DNA of 6,216 bases from Chromatiales bacterium (GTDB lineage Bacteria; Pseudomonadota; Gammaproteobacteria; SZUA-140). The DNA lies in assembly GCA_031285245.1 (NCBI GenBank), contig JAITWN010000066.1, positions 1-6,216 on the forward strand, given 5' to 3'. The translations under genes and the position numbers were made by a program. Shown piece by piece: positions 1 through 5,776 of the stretch. Under the pieces are notes generated by a model that saw only the letters and a program-made list of their open reading frames with translations, was not told the DNA's origin and did no database searches. Every line of letters starts with the position of its first letter. Position 1 is the stretch's first letter.

Positions 1-589
1 GGCGAGCGATCGCGAGATCGATGATGTCTTTGCGCGTCTCGACGAACGCTGGGGTAATCTCGACATCATCGTGCATTCGGTGGCTTTTGCACCCCGTGAA
101 GAACTTGATGGCGGCTATGTCGATACCGTCACCCGTGAAGGTTTTCGCACTGCGCACGAAATCAGCTCGTACAGCTTCGCAGCGCTTGCCAAAGCCGGCC
201 GCGGACTGATGGCCGGCCGTAACGGCTCCCTGCTGACGCTGAGCTATCTCGGTGCGGTACGCGCCATCCCTAACTACAACGTCATGGGTTTGGCCAAAGC
301 GAGTCTTGAAGCTAACGTGCGCTATCTCGCCCACGATCTCGGCCCCACCGGCACGCGCGTCAATGCGATCTCCGCCGGTCCGATCAAGACGCTGGCCGCG
401 GCGGGCATCAGCAATTTCCGCAACTTCCTTGATTACGCCGAGCGCAACTCGCCGCTACGCAGGAACGTCACCATCGAAGAAGTCGGCAACGCCGCAGCAT
501 TCATGTGCTCAGACCTCGCCAGCGGTATCACGGGCGAGATCCTCTACGTAGATTCTGGCTACAACATTCAGGGCATGGGCGTCATCTGA
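1..589 (+). CDS. fabI: Enoyl-[acyl-carrier-protein] reductase (NADH), FabI, 5'-truncated by window edge
   Basis: FabI catalyses the last step of each round of type II fatty-acid elongation in the cytosol, reducing trans-2-enoyl-ACP to acyl-ACP with NADH. The reading frame is open from base 2 to the TGA at 587-589, giving 195 visible residues. By alignment from memory with the 262-residue E. coli enzyme, about 65 N-terminal residues with the first glycine-rich NAD motif lie off the left edge. Visible signatures are LSYLGAVRAIPNYNVMGLAK with Tyr82, Tyr92 and Lys99 (window count), which match the E. coli Tyr146/Tyr156/Lys163 spacing exactly. Also present are the NAISAGPIKTLAA segment, the FRNF part of the substrate-binding loop, and the C-terminal SGITGEILYVDSGYNI. 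The residue equivalent to E. coli Gly93 is Ala here (HSVAFAP). The gene converges on ppiD. The final codons and the stop form part of a terminator-like hairpin. The identification is firm; the start is not visible. Confidence 0.96.
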   Translation, partial: ASDREIDDVFARLDERWGNLDIIVHSVAFAPREELDGGYVDTVTREGFRTAHEISSYSFAALAKAGRGLMAGRNGSLLTLSYLGAVRAIPNYNVMGLAKASLEANVRYLAHDLGPTGTRVNAISAGPIKTLAAAGISNFRNFLDYAERNSPLRRNVTIEEVGNAAAFMCSDLASGITGEILYVDSGYNIQGMGVI

Positions 590-613
590 CGCGCATGCCC
601 TGAATGCACTTTT
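565..613 (+). terminator. Intrinsic terminator overlapping the 3' end of fabI
   Basis: CATTCAGGGCATG at 565-577 is a perfect 13-bp inverted repeat of 594-606. Inside it, after one G/G mismatch (578/593), 579-583 pairs with 588-592 around a four-base loop at 584-587. A short T run (610-613) in a pyrimidine-rich stretch follows on the + strand. The left arm lies wholly in fabI coding sequence, and the stop codon (587-589) sits at the apex. The stem is strong; the modest T run is the weak point of the call. Confidence 0.75.
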
Positions 614-748
614 CTCTCCCTTCCCAAAACCCGTCGCCCAATCCGCAAGCAGATGCACGTCGTCCTGACCAGCAAGCCGCTGGCCATGACAGCGAGAAAG
701 TCTTCGCAGAAGAAAGTGGGATGATGCGGAATTTACGCAGATAAGGTC

Positions 749-771
749 GCGCCGACCAAGCTGATCGGCGC
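749..771 (-). terminator. Hairpin in the convergent fabI-ppiD gap, possible distal ppiD terminator
   Basis: 749-755 and 765-771 form a perfect 7-bp inverted repeat (GCGCCGA). Read as - strand RNA, a G-U pair and a further C-G pair extend it to 9 bp around a five-base loop (758-762). No T tract follows on either strand, so it may act as an RNA 3'-end stabiliser rather than a terminator. Apart from this, the hairpin at 803-824 and the fabI terminator, I see nothing in 590-824. Confidence 0.4.
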
Positions 772-802
772 AACACTAACACTTGGAATCATTGGCCGTA
801 GC

Positions 803-824
803 AAACCGCAAGCGATGGCTGCGG
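803..824 (-). terminator. Weak terminator-like hairpin directly after the ppiD stop codon
   Basis: Immediately downstream of the ppiD TAA, CCGC-AGC pairs with GCT-GCGG (818-824 with 806-809 plus 811-813, one bulged base at 810) around the four-base loop 814-817. On the - strand it is followed by TTT (805-803). The position is right for a terminator, but the stem is only 7 bp and the T run is short, so it may cooperate with the second hairpin at 749-771. Confidence 0.45.
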
Positions 825-2723
825 TTACAGCCGGTCCTCGAAGACTTTGACCTTAGTGCGTTCCTTGAGCGATTCGAGGAGATCACGCACCGCGAGTTGA
901 CCGAGGAAATTGGTGACGGCACCTTCGTGCGCACTACGCTCAGCCGCGGTTACCGATTCAGGATTACCGTCGATCACTTCATACAAAGTAACGACCGCAA
1001 AATCTCCTGAATCCAATTCCACACCTTTGTACGTTGCAGTATCTGCAGCAGGTCTTGGCATGGAGAAAACAGCGCTGCTCACTTGCGGATTGACGTTCTG
1101 ATCGTCACGACGAACGGTGGCCTCCGCATGCCACTGCCCATGGAATTCATGTGCGAGCTCTTCCATCTTACCGCCAGCAGCACCGCGCTCCATGATGAGC
1201 TCGCCATCATGACGCGCAAGGGCCGCCGCGTCATCACGAATCAAGCTGCGCTTGATGCCTTCACGGACCTCAGCAAGCGGCAGCCAAGTCGCCGGCTGGC
1301 GGTCAGCAACTCGCACCACCACCACCCGATTCTTACCCAAATCGACCAGCGAACTGTTATGGCCGGATTCCAGCACATCTGTAGAAAAAGCAGCATCACG
1401 AAATGCGGACTCGGCAGCAATCCCCTCGCCCCGGTCAGCGCTGAACGCATCTACTCGCTGAATCGGCAAACCCAGCTCTTCGGCAGCGACATTCAATGTA
1501 TCGGAGTGCTGGAAAGTAAGGTCCGCAAGGCGCTCGCTGATCTCGAAGAAGCGCTCTTCAGCCTTTGCATTGCGATAGTCGGTCTCAAGCTTTGCCGCCA
1601 GCGACGCGAAAGAAGGTACAGAGCCTGGGTGCACTTCATCGAGGCGGATGATGTGGAAACCAAAGGACGAGCGCACCGGTCCACGCAGCTCACCCGGCGT
1701 CATCGAAAACACCGCATCTGCGAATGAACCCACCATGGCATCTCGTGTGAAGAAACCAAGATCACCGCCCGAAGACGCTGAGCCACTGTCATCGGAGTTG
1801 GTGCGTGCAACCGCTTCGAATGATTTTCCGCTACGAATTTCAGCCAGCAGCGCCTCAGCACGCTGACGCGCGGCGGTCACCTTGGCCTCATCGGCATTTT
1901 CATCAACAGCGATCAGGATGTGATGCGCGTGACGTTCTTCACCGACCGCAAAGCTCGACTTCTGCTCTTCATACAAACGATGCAGCGTGTCCTGATCGAC
2001 GGCGACCGCCGCGGCAATCGCCGGCATCGACAGCTCAATATACTGTGCAGACACTCGCTCCGGCACGGCAAAGCGCTCGCGATTCTCGTCGTAATACTTG
2101 GCGATGCGCTCATCATCGATATGAACGCGATCTTTGTAATCGCTCGCCGGCAAGACCAAATAAGAAAAACGTCGGCGCTGCTCAGTGATGCGCAGCAGCG
2201 TATCGAGATCGTGAGGCGTAACGAAAGCCGTCTCGGCAAAACCACTGATGAGCTGCTCCACCACCATGTCAGAGCGCATGCCGTCTTCGAACTGACTGAC
2301 AGTCAGGCCGGCAGATGCCAGCACACGCGCATAGAGGTCGGGATCGAAACGCCCATCGGGCTGCTGGAACTCTCGCATGGAGTGGATGCGCTGACCGATA
2401 CGAGCATCAGGAATGCGAAAACCCGCATCCTGTGCGCTACGCGTCACGACCGCAGTATTGACCATGCGATCGATAACTTCGCGCTTAAGGCCGGCATCAG
2501 CAGCTGCGCCGTTGGTCATCTGACGACGCATAGCTAGTTCGCGCTGGAACTGGTTCTGGAATTCGTTCTGGGAGATTTTGCGATCGCCTACTCTGGCAAC
2601 GATCACTTCACCACCCTCATTGAAATATTGGTTCACGCCCCAGAGCGCAAACGGAACGATGATAATGATGATGATGATCCAAGCGACTACGCCCTTGGCG
2701 TTATCACGGATGAACTTGAGCAT
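825..2723 (-). CDS. ppiD: PpiD-type membrane-anchored periplasmic peptidyl-prolyl isomerase/chaperone (SurA-N plus parvulin domain)
   Basis: PpiD is an inner-membrane-anchored chaperone at the exit of the Sec translocon that helps secreted and outer-membrane proteins fold in the periplasm. The predicted protein has 632 residues; E. coli PpiD has 623. Domains in order: a short cytoplasmic N-terminus (MLKFIRDNAKG); one uncleaved transmembrane segment at about 11-34 containing seven consecutive Ile (16-22); a SurA-like N-terminal chaperone region at about 37-180; a parvulin (PPIC) domain at about 262-365; and a C-terminal chaperone region. The parvulin domain keeps His268 (HHILI), the SGGDLGFF core (318-325) and His357 (FGFHII). 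I chose the ATG at 2723 because it starts just before the membrane anchor, as in the family. The frame stays open to 2867, but the extra 48 residues are unlike PpiD and run almost up to the tRNA-Asp gene. It lies downstream of two tRNA genes and converges on fabI. Identification is secure. Confidence 0.95.
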   Translation of the reverse strand: MLKFIRDNAKGVVAWIIIIIIIVPFALWGVNQYFNEGGEVIVARVGDRKISQNEFQNQFQRELAMRRQMTNGAAADAGLKREVIDRMVNTAVVTRSAQDAGFRIPDARIGQRIHSMREFQQPDGRFDPDLYARVLASAGLTVSQFEDGMRSDMVVEQLISGFAETAFVTPHDLDTLLRITEQRRRFSYLVLPASDYKDRVHIDDERIAKYYDENRERFAVPERVSAQYIELSMPAIAAAVAVDQDTLHRLYEEQKSSFAVGEERHAHHILIAVDENADEAKVTAARQRAEALLAEIRSGKSFEAVARTNSDDSGSASSGGDLGFFTRDAMVGSFADAVFSMTPGELRGPVRSSFGFHIIRLDEVHPGSVPSFASLAAKLETDYRNAKAEERFFEISERLADLTFQHSDTLNVAAEELGLPIQRVDAFSADRGEGIAAESAFRDAAFSTDVLESGHNSSLVDLGKNRVVVVRVADRQPATWLPLAEVREGIKRSLIRDDAAALARHDGELIMERGAAGGKMEELAHEFHGQWHAEATVRRDDQNVNPQVSSAVFSMPRPAADTATYKGVELDSGDFAVVTLYEVIDGNPESVTAAERSAHEGAVTNFLGQLAVRDLLESLKERTKVKVFEDRL

Positions 2724-2873
2724 GCTGGTTGTTCTTCTCGGATGGCACCGCGAGGATGGAAGTCTGGCGATCGCGCGTTCTGGCCGGCGGTGTGTGGCCA
2801 GCTGTTCGAGTGCAAACGCACCCGGCTCACCAGCATGGAACGCGCACCCTCCCGAAACTACATGCACTGCATA
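2724..2873 (-). other. ppiD leader between tRNA-Asp and ppiD, no clear promoter seen
   Basis: These 150 bases separate the CCA end of tRNA-Asp from the ppiD ATG. I find no convincing sigma70 -35/-10 pair and no hairpin with a T tract after the tRNA. The only structure is a 6-bp inverted repeat, CTGGCC (2780-2785) with GGCCAG (2796-2801). The layout is compatible with ppiD being transcribed from the tRNA promoter and the tRNAs being cut out of the same transcript. That is inference. Confidence 0.4.
2734..2739 (-). promoter_or_regulatory. Probable ribosome binding site of ppiD
   Basis: GAGAAG ends 10 bases before the ATG at 2723. It is a weak Shine-Dalgarno match, but it is the only purine-rich stretch at a suitable distance, and it supports the internal start over the longer open frame. 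Confidence 0.5.
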
Positions 2874-2950
2874 TGGCGGAGTGGACGGGACTCGAACCCG
2901 CGACCCCCGGCGTGACAGGCCGGTATTCTAACCAGCTGAACTACCACTCC
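2874..2950 (-). tRNA. tRNA-Asp (anticodon GUC)
   Basis: This is a complete 77-base tRNA with encoded CCA (2874-2876). The 7-bp acceptor stem GGAGTGG/CCACTCC is perfect, the discriminator base is G, and the T arm GCGGG-TTCGAGT-CCCGT is canonical. The anticodon stem CCGGC/GCCGG closes the loop CTGTCAC (2912-2918), with anticodon GTC at 2914-2916. The sequence is very close to E. coli tRNA-Asp as I remember it, including the G-rich variable region. It lies 12 bases downstream of tRNA-Val and is almost certainly processed from the same transcript. Confidence 0.98.
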
Positions 2951-2962
2951 TGGTTTACTGCT

Positions 2963-3038
2963 TGGTGGGTGCTGAGGGGATCGAACCCCCGACATTCGCC
3001 TTGTAAGGGCGACGCTCTACCAGCTGAGCTAAGCACCC
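2963..3038 (-). tRNA. tRNA-Val (anticodon UAC)
   Basis: This is a complete 76-base tRNA with encoded CCA (2963-2965). The acceptor stem GGGTGCT/AGCACCC is perfect. The D arm is GCTC...GAGC. The anticodon stem TCGCC/GGCGA encloses CTTACAA (3001-3007), with anticodon TAC at 3003-3005. The T arm GGGGG-TTCGATC-CCCTC contains one G-U pair. The discriminator base is A. It is the first gene of the tRNA unit, about 42 bases downstream of the predicted transcription start. Confidence 0.98.
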
Positions 3039-3087
3039 GAGAAGCGCGCCATCATAGGGCATTCCCGCGTGCTTGGCTAGCGACGCT

Positions 3088-3117
3088 TTTATACCAACGG
3101 CCTCAATACGATGTCAA
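3088..3117 (-). promoter_or_regulatory. Sigma70-type promoter of the tRNA-Val/tRNA-Asp unit
   Basis: On the - strand there is a perfect -35 TTGACA (3112-3117), an 18-base spacer and the -10 TATAAA (3088-3093, five of six consensus). A GC-rich stretch (AGCGTCGC) follows where the discriminator should be, which is typical of stable-RNA promoters under stringent control. Transcription should start near 3081. The spacer is one base longer than ideal. Confidence 0.75.
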
Positions 3118-3137
3118 CCGAAAACGGACGGTGCAAA

Positions 3138-3171
3138 CAATGAGTGACGCCAAGCACAGCGTCACTCATTG
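3138..3171 (-). terminator. Terminator hairpin downstream of lon
   Basis: CAATGAGTGACGC (3138-3150) is a perfect 13-bp inverted repeat of 3159-3171, with an eight-base loop (3151-3158). It starts 10 bases past the lon stop codon. On the - strand the stem ends in TTG and is followed by TTTGC, a short T run. It separates the lon unit from the tRNA promoter only about 20 bp further on. Confidence 0.75.
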
Positions 3172-3181
3172 CCTGATGCTA

Positions 3182-5626
3182 TCAATGCGGCCTGACGTGA
3201 CCACCTTTGCGGGATTTCGATACTTTCTTGCGCGGCACGATTTCACCACCACCGTCAGCTTCTTTTTCCAAGCGCGGCTGCGGCAGATGCTGCAATGCTA
3301 ACTCCAGTACCTGATCAACCCATTTCACTGGACGGATATCGAGATCCTGCTGAATGTTCTTCGGGATCTCAACGAGATCACGCCGATTGTCCTCCGGGAT
3401 CAAAACCGTCTTGATGCCAGCGCGGTGCGCAGCCAGAAGTTTTTCCTTCAGACCACCGATGGGCAGCACTTCACCACGCAGCGTAATCTCGCCGGTCATG
3501 GCAACTGTCGAACGCACCGCGATACCAGTTAGCGCTGACACCAACGCCGTGCACATACCAATGCCCGCACTCGGACCGTCCTTCGGAATAGCACCTTCCG
3601 GCACGTGAATGTGCACGTCCTGCTTCTGATAGAAATCCGGATCAAGCCCCAGCATAGCCGCGCGGCTACGCACCACCGTCATCGCTGCCTGCACGGATTC
3701 CTGCATGACCTGGCCAAGCTGGCCGGTGATAGTGAGCTTGCCTTTGCCCGCCATCACTGCCGACTCGATGGTGAGCAACTCGCCACCGACTTCTGTCCAC
3801 GCCAAGCCGGTAACCTGACCGACGTTGTCCTGCGACTCGGCGACGCCGAAGCGGAAGCGCTTGACGCCCAGATACTTCTCCAGCGTGCGCGAAGTAACCG
3901 TGATCGTCTTTTCACTTGGTTTGAGCTGCACCTGCTTTACGACCTTGCGGCAGATCTTGGAAATCTCGCGTTCGAGATTACGCACACCCGCTTCACGCGT
4001 GTAGTAGCGGATGATGTCGCGCAGCACGCTTTCGCCAATTACGATTTCGCTTTCGCTGAGACCATTGGCGCTGATCTGTTTGGGCACCAGATAACGCCGA
4101 GCGATGTTGACCTTTTCATCCTCGGTATAACCCGACAGACGAATGACCTCCATGCGATCAAGCAGCGGCGCCGGAATATTCATGCTGTTGGCCGTGCACA
4201 CAAACATCACGTCTGAAAGATCGTAATCGACCTCGATGTAGTGATCGTTGAAAGCATTATTCTGCTCAGGATCGAGCACTTCGAGCAAAGCCGCCGCTGG
4301 ATCGCCGCGAAAATCCATCGCCATCTTGTCGATTTCATCGAGCAGGAACAGCGGGTTTTTGGTGCCGACCTTCGATAGATTCTGAATGATCTTGCCCGGC
4401 ATTGAACCAATGTAGGTGCGGCGATGGCCACGAATCTCGGCTTCATCGCGTACGCCACCGAGCGACATGCGCACAAACTTGCGATTGGTTGCGCGCGCGA
4501 TCGAACGTCCGAGCGAAGTCTTACCCACGCCGGGCGGCCCCACCAAGCACAGGATAGGACCTTTGAGTTTCTCGACACGCTGCTGCACGGCGAGATACTC
4601 AAGGATGCGTTCCTTGACCTTCTCAAGGCCGTGATGATCCTCTTCCAGCACCTCTTCGGCCTGGCGCAGATCATGGCTGATCTTGCTGCGTTTCTTCCAC
4701 GGAATGCCGACCAGCCAATCGATGTAATTACGCACGACGGTGGCTTCCGCTGACATCGGCGACATCATCTTGAGCTTGTTGAGCTCGCTGGTAGCCTTCT
4801 TCTTGGCATCCTTCGGCATACCGGAGCTTTCGATCTTGCGCGCCAGCTCCTCCACTTCATTTGGCACATCCTCAAGCTCACCGAGCTCCTTCTGGATGGC
4901 TTTCATCTGCTCGTTGAGATAGTACTCACGCTGGCTCTTTTCCATCTGGCGCTTGACGCGGCCGCGCACACGCTTCTCCACCTGAAGCAGATCAAGCTCA
5001 GACTCCATGATGCCCATGAGCTTTTCCAAGCGGTCACGCACATCCAGCGCTTCGAGCAAAGACTGACGCTCATCGACTTTAAGCGCCATATGCGCCGCGA
5101 TCGTGTCAGCGAGCCGACCAACATCATCAATGCTGGCAAGGGAAGACAGCACCTCAGGCGGAATCTTGCTGTTGAGCTTGACGTATTGATCGAATTGATT
5201 GAGCACCGAGCGACCGAGCACTTCAGCCTCGCGCTCACTCACCACTTCGGAAGCAAGCGACTCAACCTCGGCCAGGAACTGAGAATCGGTTTGTGTATAC
5301 CCGCGCACACGAGCACGCTCCAAGCCTTCAACTAGCACCTTAACCGTACCATCAGGAAGTTTCAGCAACTGCAGGATGGTTGCGAGAGTTCCGATTTCGT
5401 AAATATCGCGGACATCGGGATCATCCATCGCCGCGCTCTTCTGCGCAGCAAGCATGATCCGCTTATCACCTTCCATGGCGCGGTCGAGAGCACGAATAGA
5501 TTTTTCGCGGCCGACGAAAAGTGGAATCACCATATGTGGATACACCACCACATCCCGCAGGGGCAAAACCGGTATGCTCTGCGCCGCTGAGCGGGCGATC
5601 TCAGCCGGCTGATCTTGATCTGACAT
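3182..5626 (-). CDS. lon: ATP-dependent Lon protease (LonA type, Ser-Lys catalytic dyad)
   Basis: Lon is a cytosolic homohexameric AAA+ protease that degrades misfolded proteins and short-lived regulators. The protein has 814 residues, against 784 for E. coli Lon. The N-terminal substrate-recognition domain starts at about residue 18 (IPVLPLRDVVVYPHMVIPL), followed by a helical, coiled-coil-rich region at about 190-300. The AAA+ module has Walker A GPPGVGKT (363-370), Walker B LFLLDEID (426-433), sensor-1 Asn480, arginine finger Arg491 and sensor-2 Arg549. The protease domain (about 600-780) has Ser686 in PKDGPSAG and Lys729 in GGLKEKLLAA. All of these sit seven residues on from the E. coli positions, so the enzyme should be active. 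The last 30 or so residues form a Lys/Arg/His-rich tail absent from E. coli Lon. The ATG at 5626 has a good GAGGG ribosome site. It is separated from clpX by a hairpin and probably has its own promoter. Confidence 0.98.
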   Translation of the reverse strand: MSDQDQPAEIARSAAQSIPVLPLRDVVVYPHMVIPLFVGREKSIRALDRAMEGDKRIMLAAQKSAAMDDPDVRDIYEIGTLATILQLLKLPDGTVKVLVEGLERARVRGYTQTDSQFLAEVESLASEVVSEREAEVLGRSVLNQFDQYVKLNSKIPPEVLSSLASIDDVGRLADTIAAHMALKVDERQSLLEALDVRDRLEKLMGIMESELDLLQVEKRVRGRVKRQMEKSQREYYLNEQMKAIQKELGELEDVPNEVEELARKIESSGMPKDAKKKATSELNKLKMMSPMSAEATVVRNYIDWLVGIPWKKRSKISHDLRQAEEVLEEDHHGLEKVKERILEYLAVQQRVEKLKGPILCLVGPPGVGKTSLGRSIARATNRKFVRMSLGGVRDEAEIRGHRRTYIGSMPGKIIQNLSKVGTKNPLFLLDEIDKMAMDFRGDPAAALLEVLDPEQNNAFNDHYIEVDYDLSDVMFVCTANSMNIPAPLLDRMEVIRLSGYTEDEKVNIARRYLVPKQISANGLSESEIVIGESVLRDIIRYYTREAGVRNLEREISKICRKVVKQVQLKPSEKTITVTSRTLEKYLGVKRFRFGVAESQDNVGQVTGLAWTEVGGELLTIESAVMAGKGKLTITGQLGQVMQESVQAAMTVVRSRAAMLGLDPDFYQKQDVHIHVPEGAIPKDGPSAGIGMCTALVSALTGIAVRSTVAMTGEITLRGEVLPIGGLKEKLLAAHRAGIKTVLIPEDNRRDLVEIPKNIQQDLDIRPVKWVDQVLELALQHLPQPRLEKEADGGGEIVPRKKVSKSRKGGHVRPH

Positions 5627-5632
5627 CAGATT

Positions 5633-5637
5633 CCCTC
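5633..5637 (-). promoter_or_regulatory. Ribosome binding site of lon
   Basis: GAGGG lies six bases before the ATG at 5626. It fixes the start at that codon. An upstream ATG at 5639 is in another frame and overlaps the Shine-Dalgarno sequence. Confidence 0.75.
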
Positions 5638-5683
5638 ATGGTGAACGTGACCCGCCCGTGGAACCAGGACGGCATGTCGCAGA

Positions 5684-5711
5684 AATAAGGGCAGCGCTCA
5701 CGGAATTCAAT
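5684..5711 (-). promoter_or_regulatory. Possible sigma32 (heat-shock) promoter of lon
   Basis: ATTGAAT (5705-5711) resembles the sigma32 -35 box CTTGAAA (five of seven). After 13 bases comes CCCTTATT (5684-5691), which partly matches CCCCATNT. lon is a classical sigma32 target in enterics and the spacing fits. The -10 match is imperfect, so this is tentative. It would give a leader of roughly 50 bases. Confidence 0.4.
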
Positions 5712-5721
5712 CAACGCTGAT

Positions 5722-5768
5722 AAAAGGCGTTTGCCGCGACCGCGCAACCGCAAGGGCTGCGCGGTCGC
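5722..5768 (-). terminator. GC-rich hairpin between clpX and lon, probable clpX terminator or attenuator
   Basis: GCGACCGCGCA at 5736-5746 is a perfect 11-bp inverted repeat of 5758-5768. A G-U and two further C-G pairs on the - strand extend it to 14 bp around the five-base loop 5750-5754. It begins 8 bases past the clpX stop. The T run (TTTT, 5725-5722) follows only after a further 10 bases (GGCAAACGCC), which can itself form a tiny GGC/GCC stem. That is not ideal for intrinsic termination, so read-through into lon is likely. Confidence 0.55.
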
Positions 5769-5776
5769 CGCTTACT

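Noticed and set aside
590..824. Small gene in the fabI-ppiD gap
   Set aside because: No frame with a credible start, ribosome site or protein-like composition on either strand. The interval is explained by hairpins.
783..1010. Open frame on + strand at the ppiD 3' end
   Set aside because: It lies almost wholly antisense to ppiD, whose protein is clearly recognisable. No ribosome site or family resemblance.
1083..1727. 214-codon open frame on + strand
   Set aside because: Antisense shadow of ppiD. Composition is Arg/His/Cys-rich with no recognisable domain.
1920..2537. 205-codon open frame on + strand
   Set aside because: Antisense to ppiD's parvulin and chaperone regions. No motif seen.
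2780..2801. CTGGCC/GGCCAG inverted repeat in the ppiD leader as a terminator
   Set aside because: Only 6 bp, a ten-base loop and no T run.
2724..2867. 48-residue N-terminal extension of PpiD
   Set aside because: It is an open frame only. PpiD proteins begin just before the membrane anchor, and the extension reads like non-coding sequence.
3051..3056. Second -10-like box TATGAT upstream of tRNA-Val
   Set aside because: Good hexamer followed by GC-rich sequence, but no matching -35 at 16-18 bases. The TTGACA/TATAAA pair upstream is far better.
2729..3301. 190-codon open frame on + strand crossing both tRNAs
   Set aside because: It runs antisense through two perfect tRNA genes, the tRNA promoter and the lon terminator, so it cannot be a real gene. 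Text such as GLEPATPG is the usual false translation of reverse-strand tRNA.
3605..4216. 203-codon open frame on + strand
   Set aside because: Antisense shadow of the conserved Lon protease and AAA+ domains.
4207..4674. 155-codon open frame on - strand inside lon
   Set aside because: Out-of-frame reading of the Lon AAA+ region. Cys/Arg/Ser-rich with no domain.
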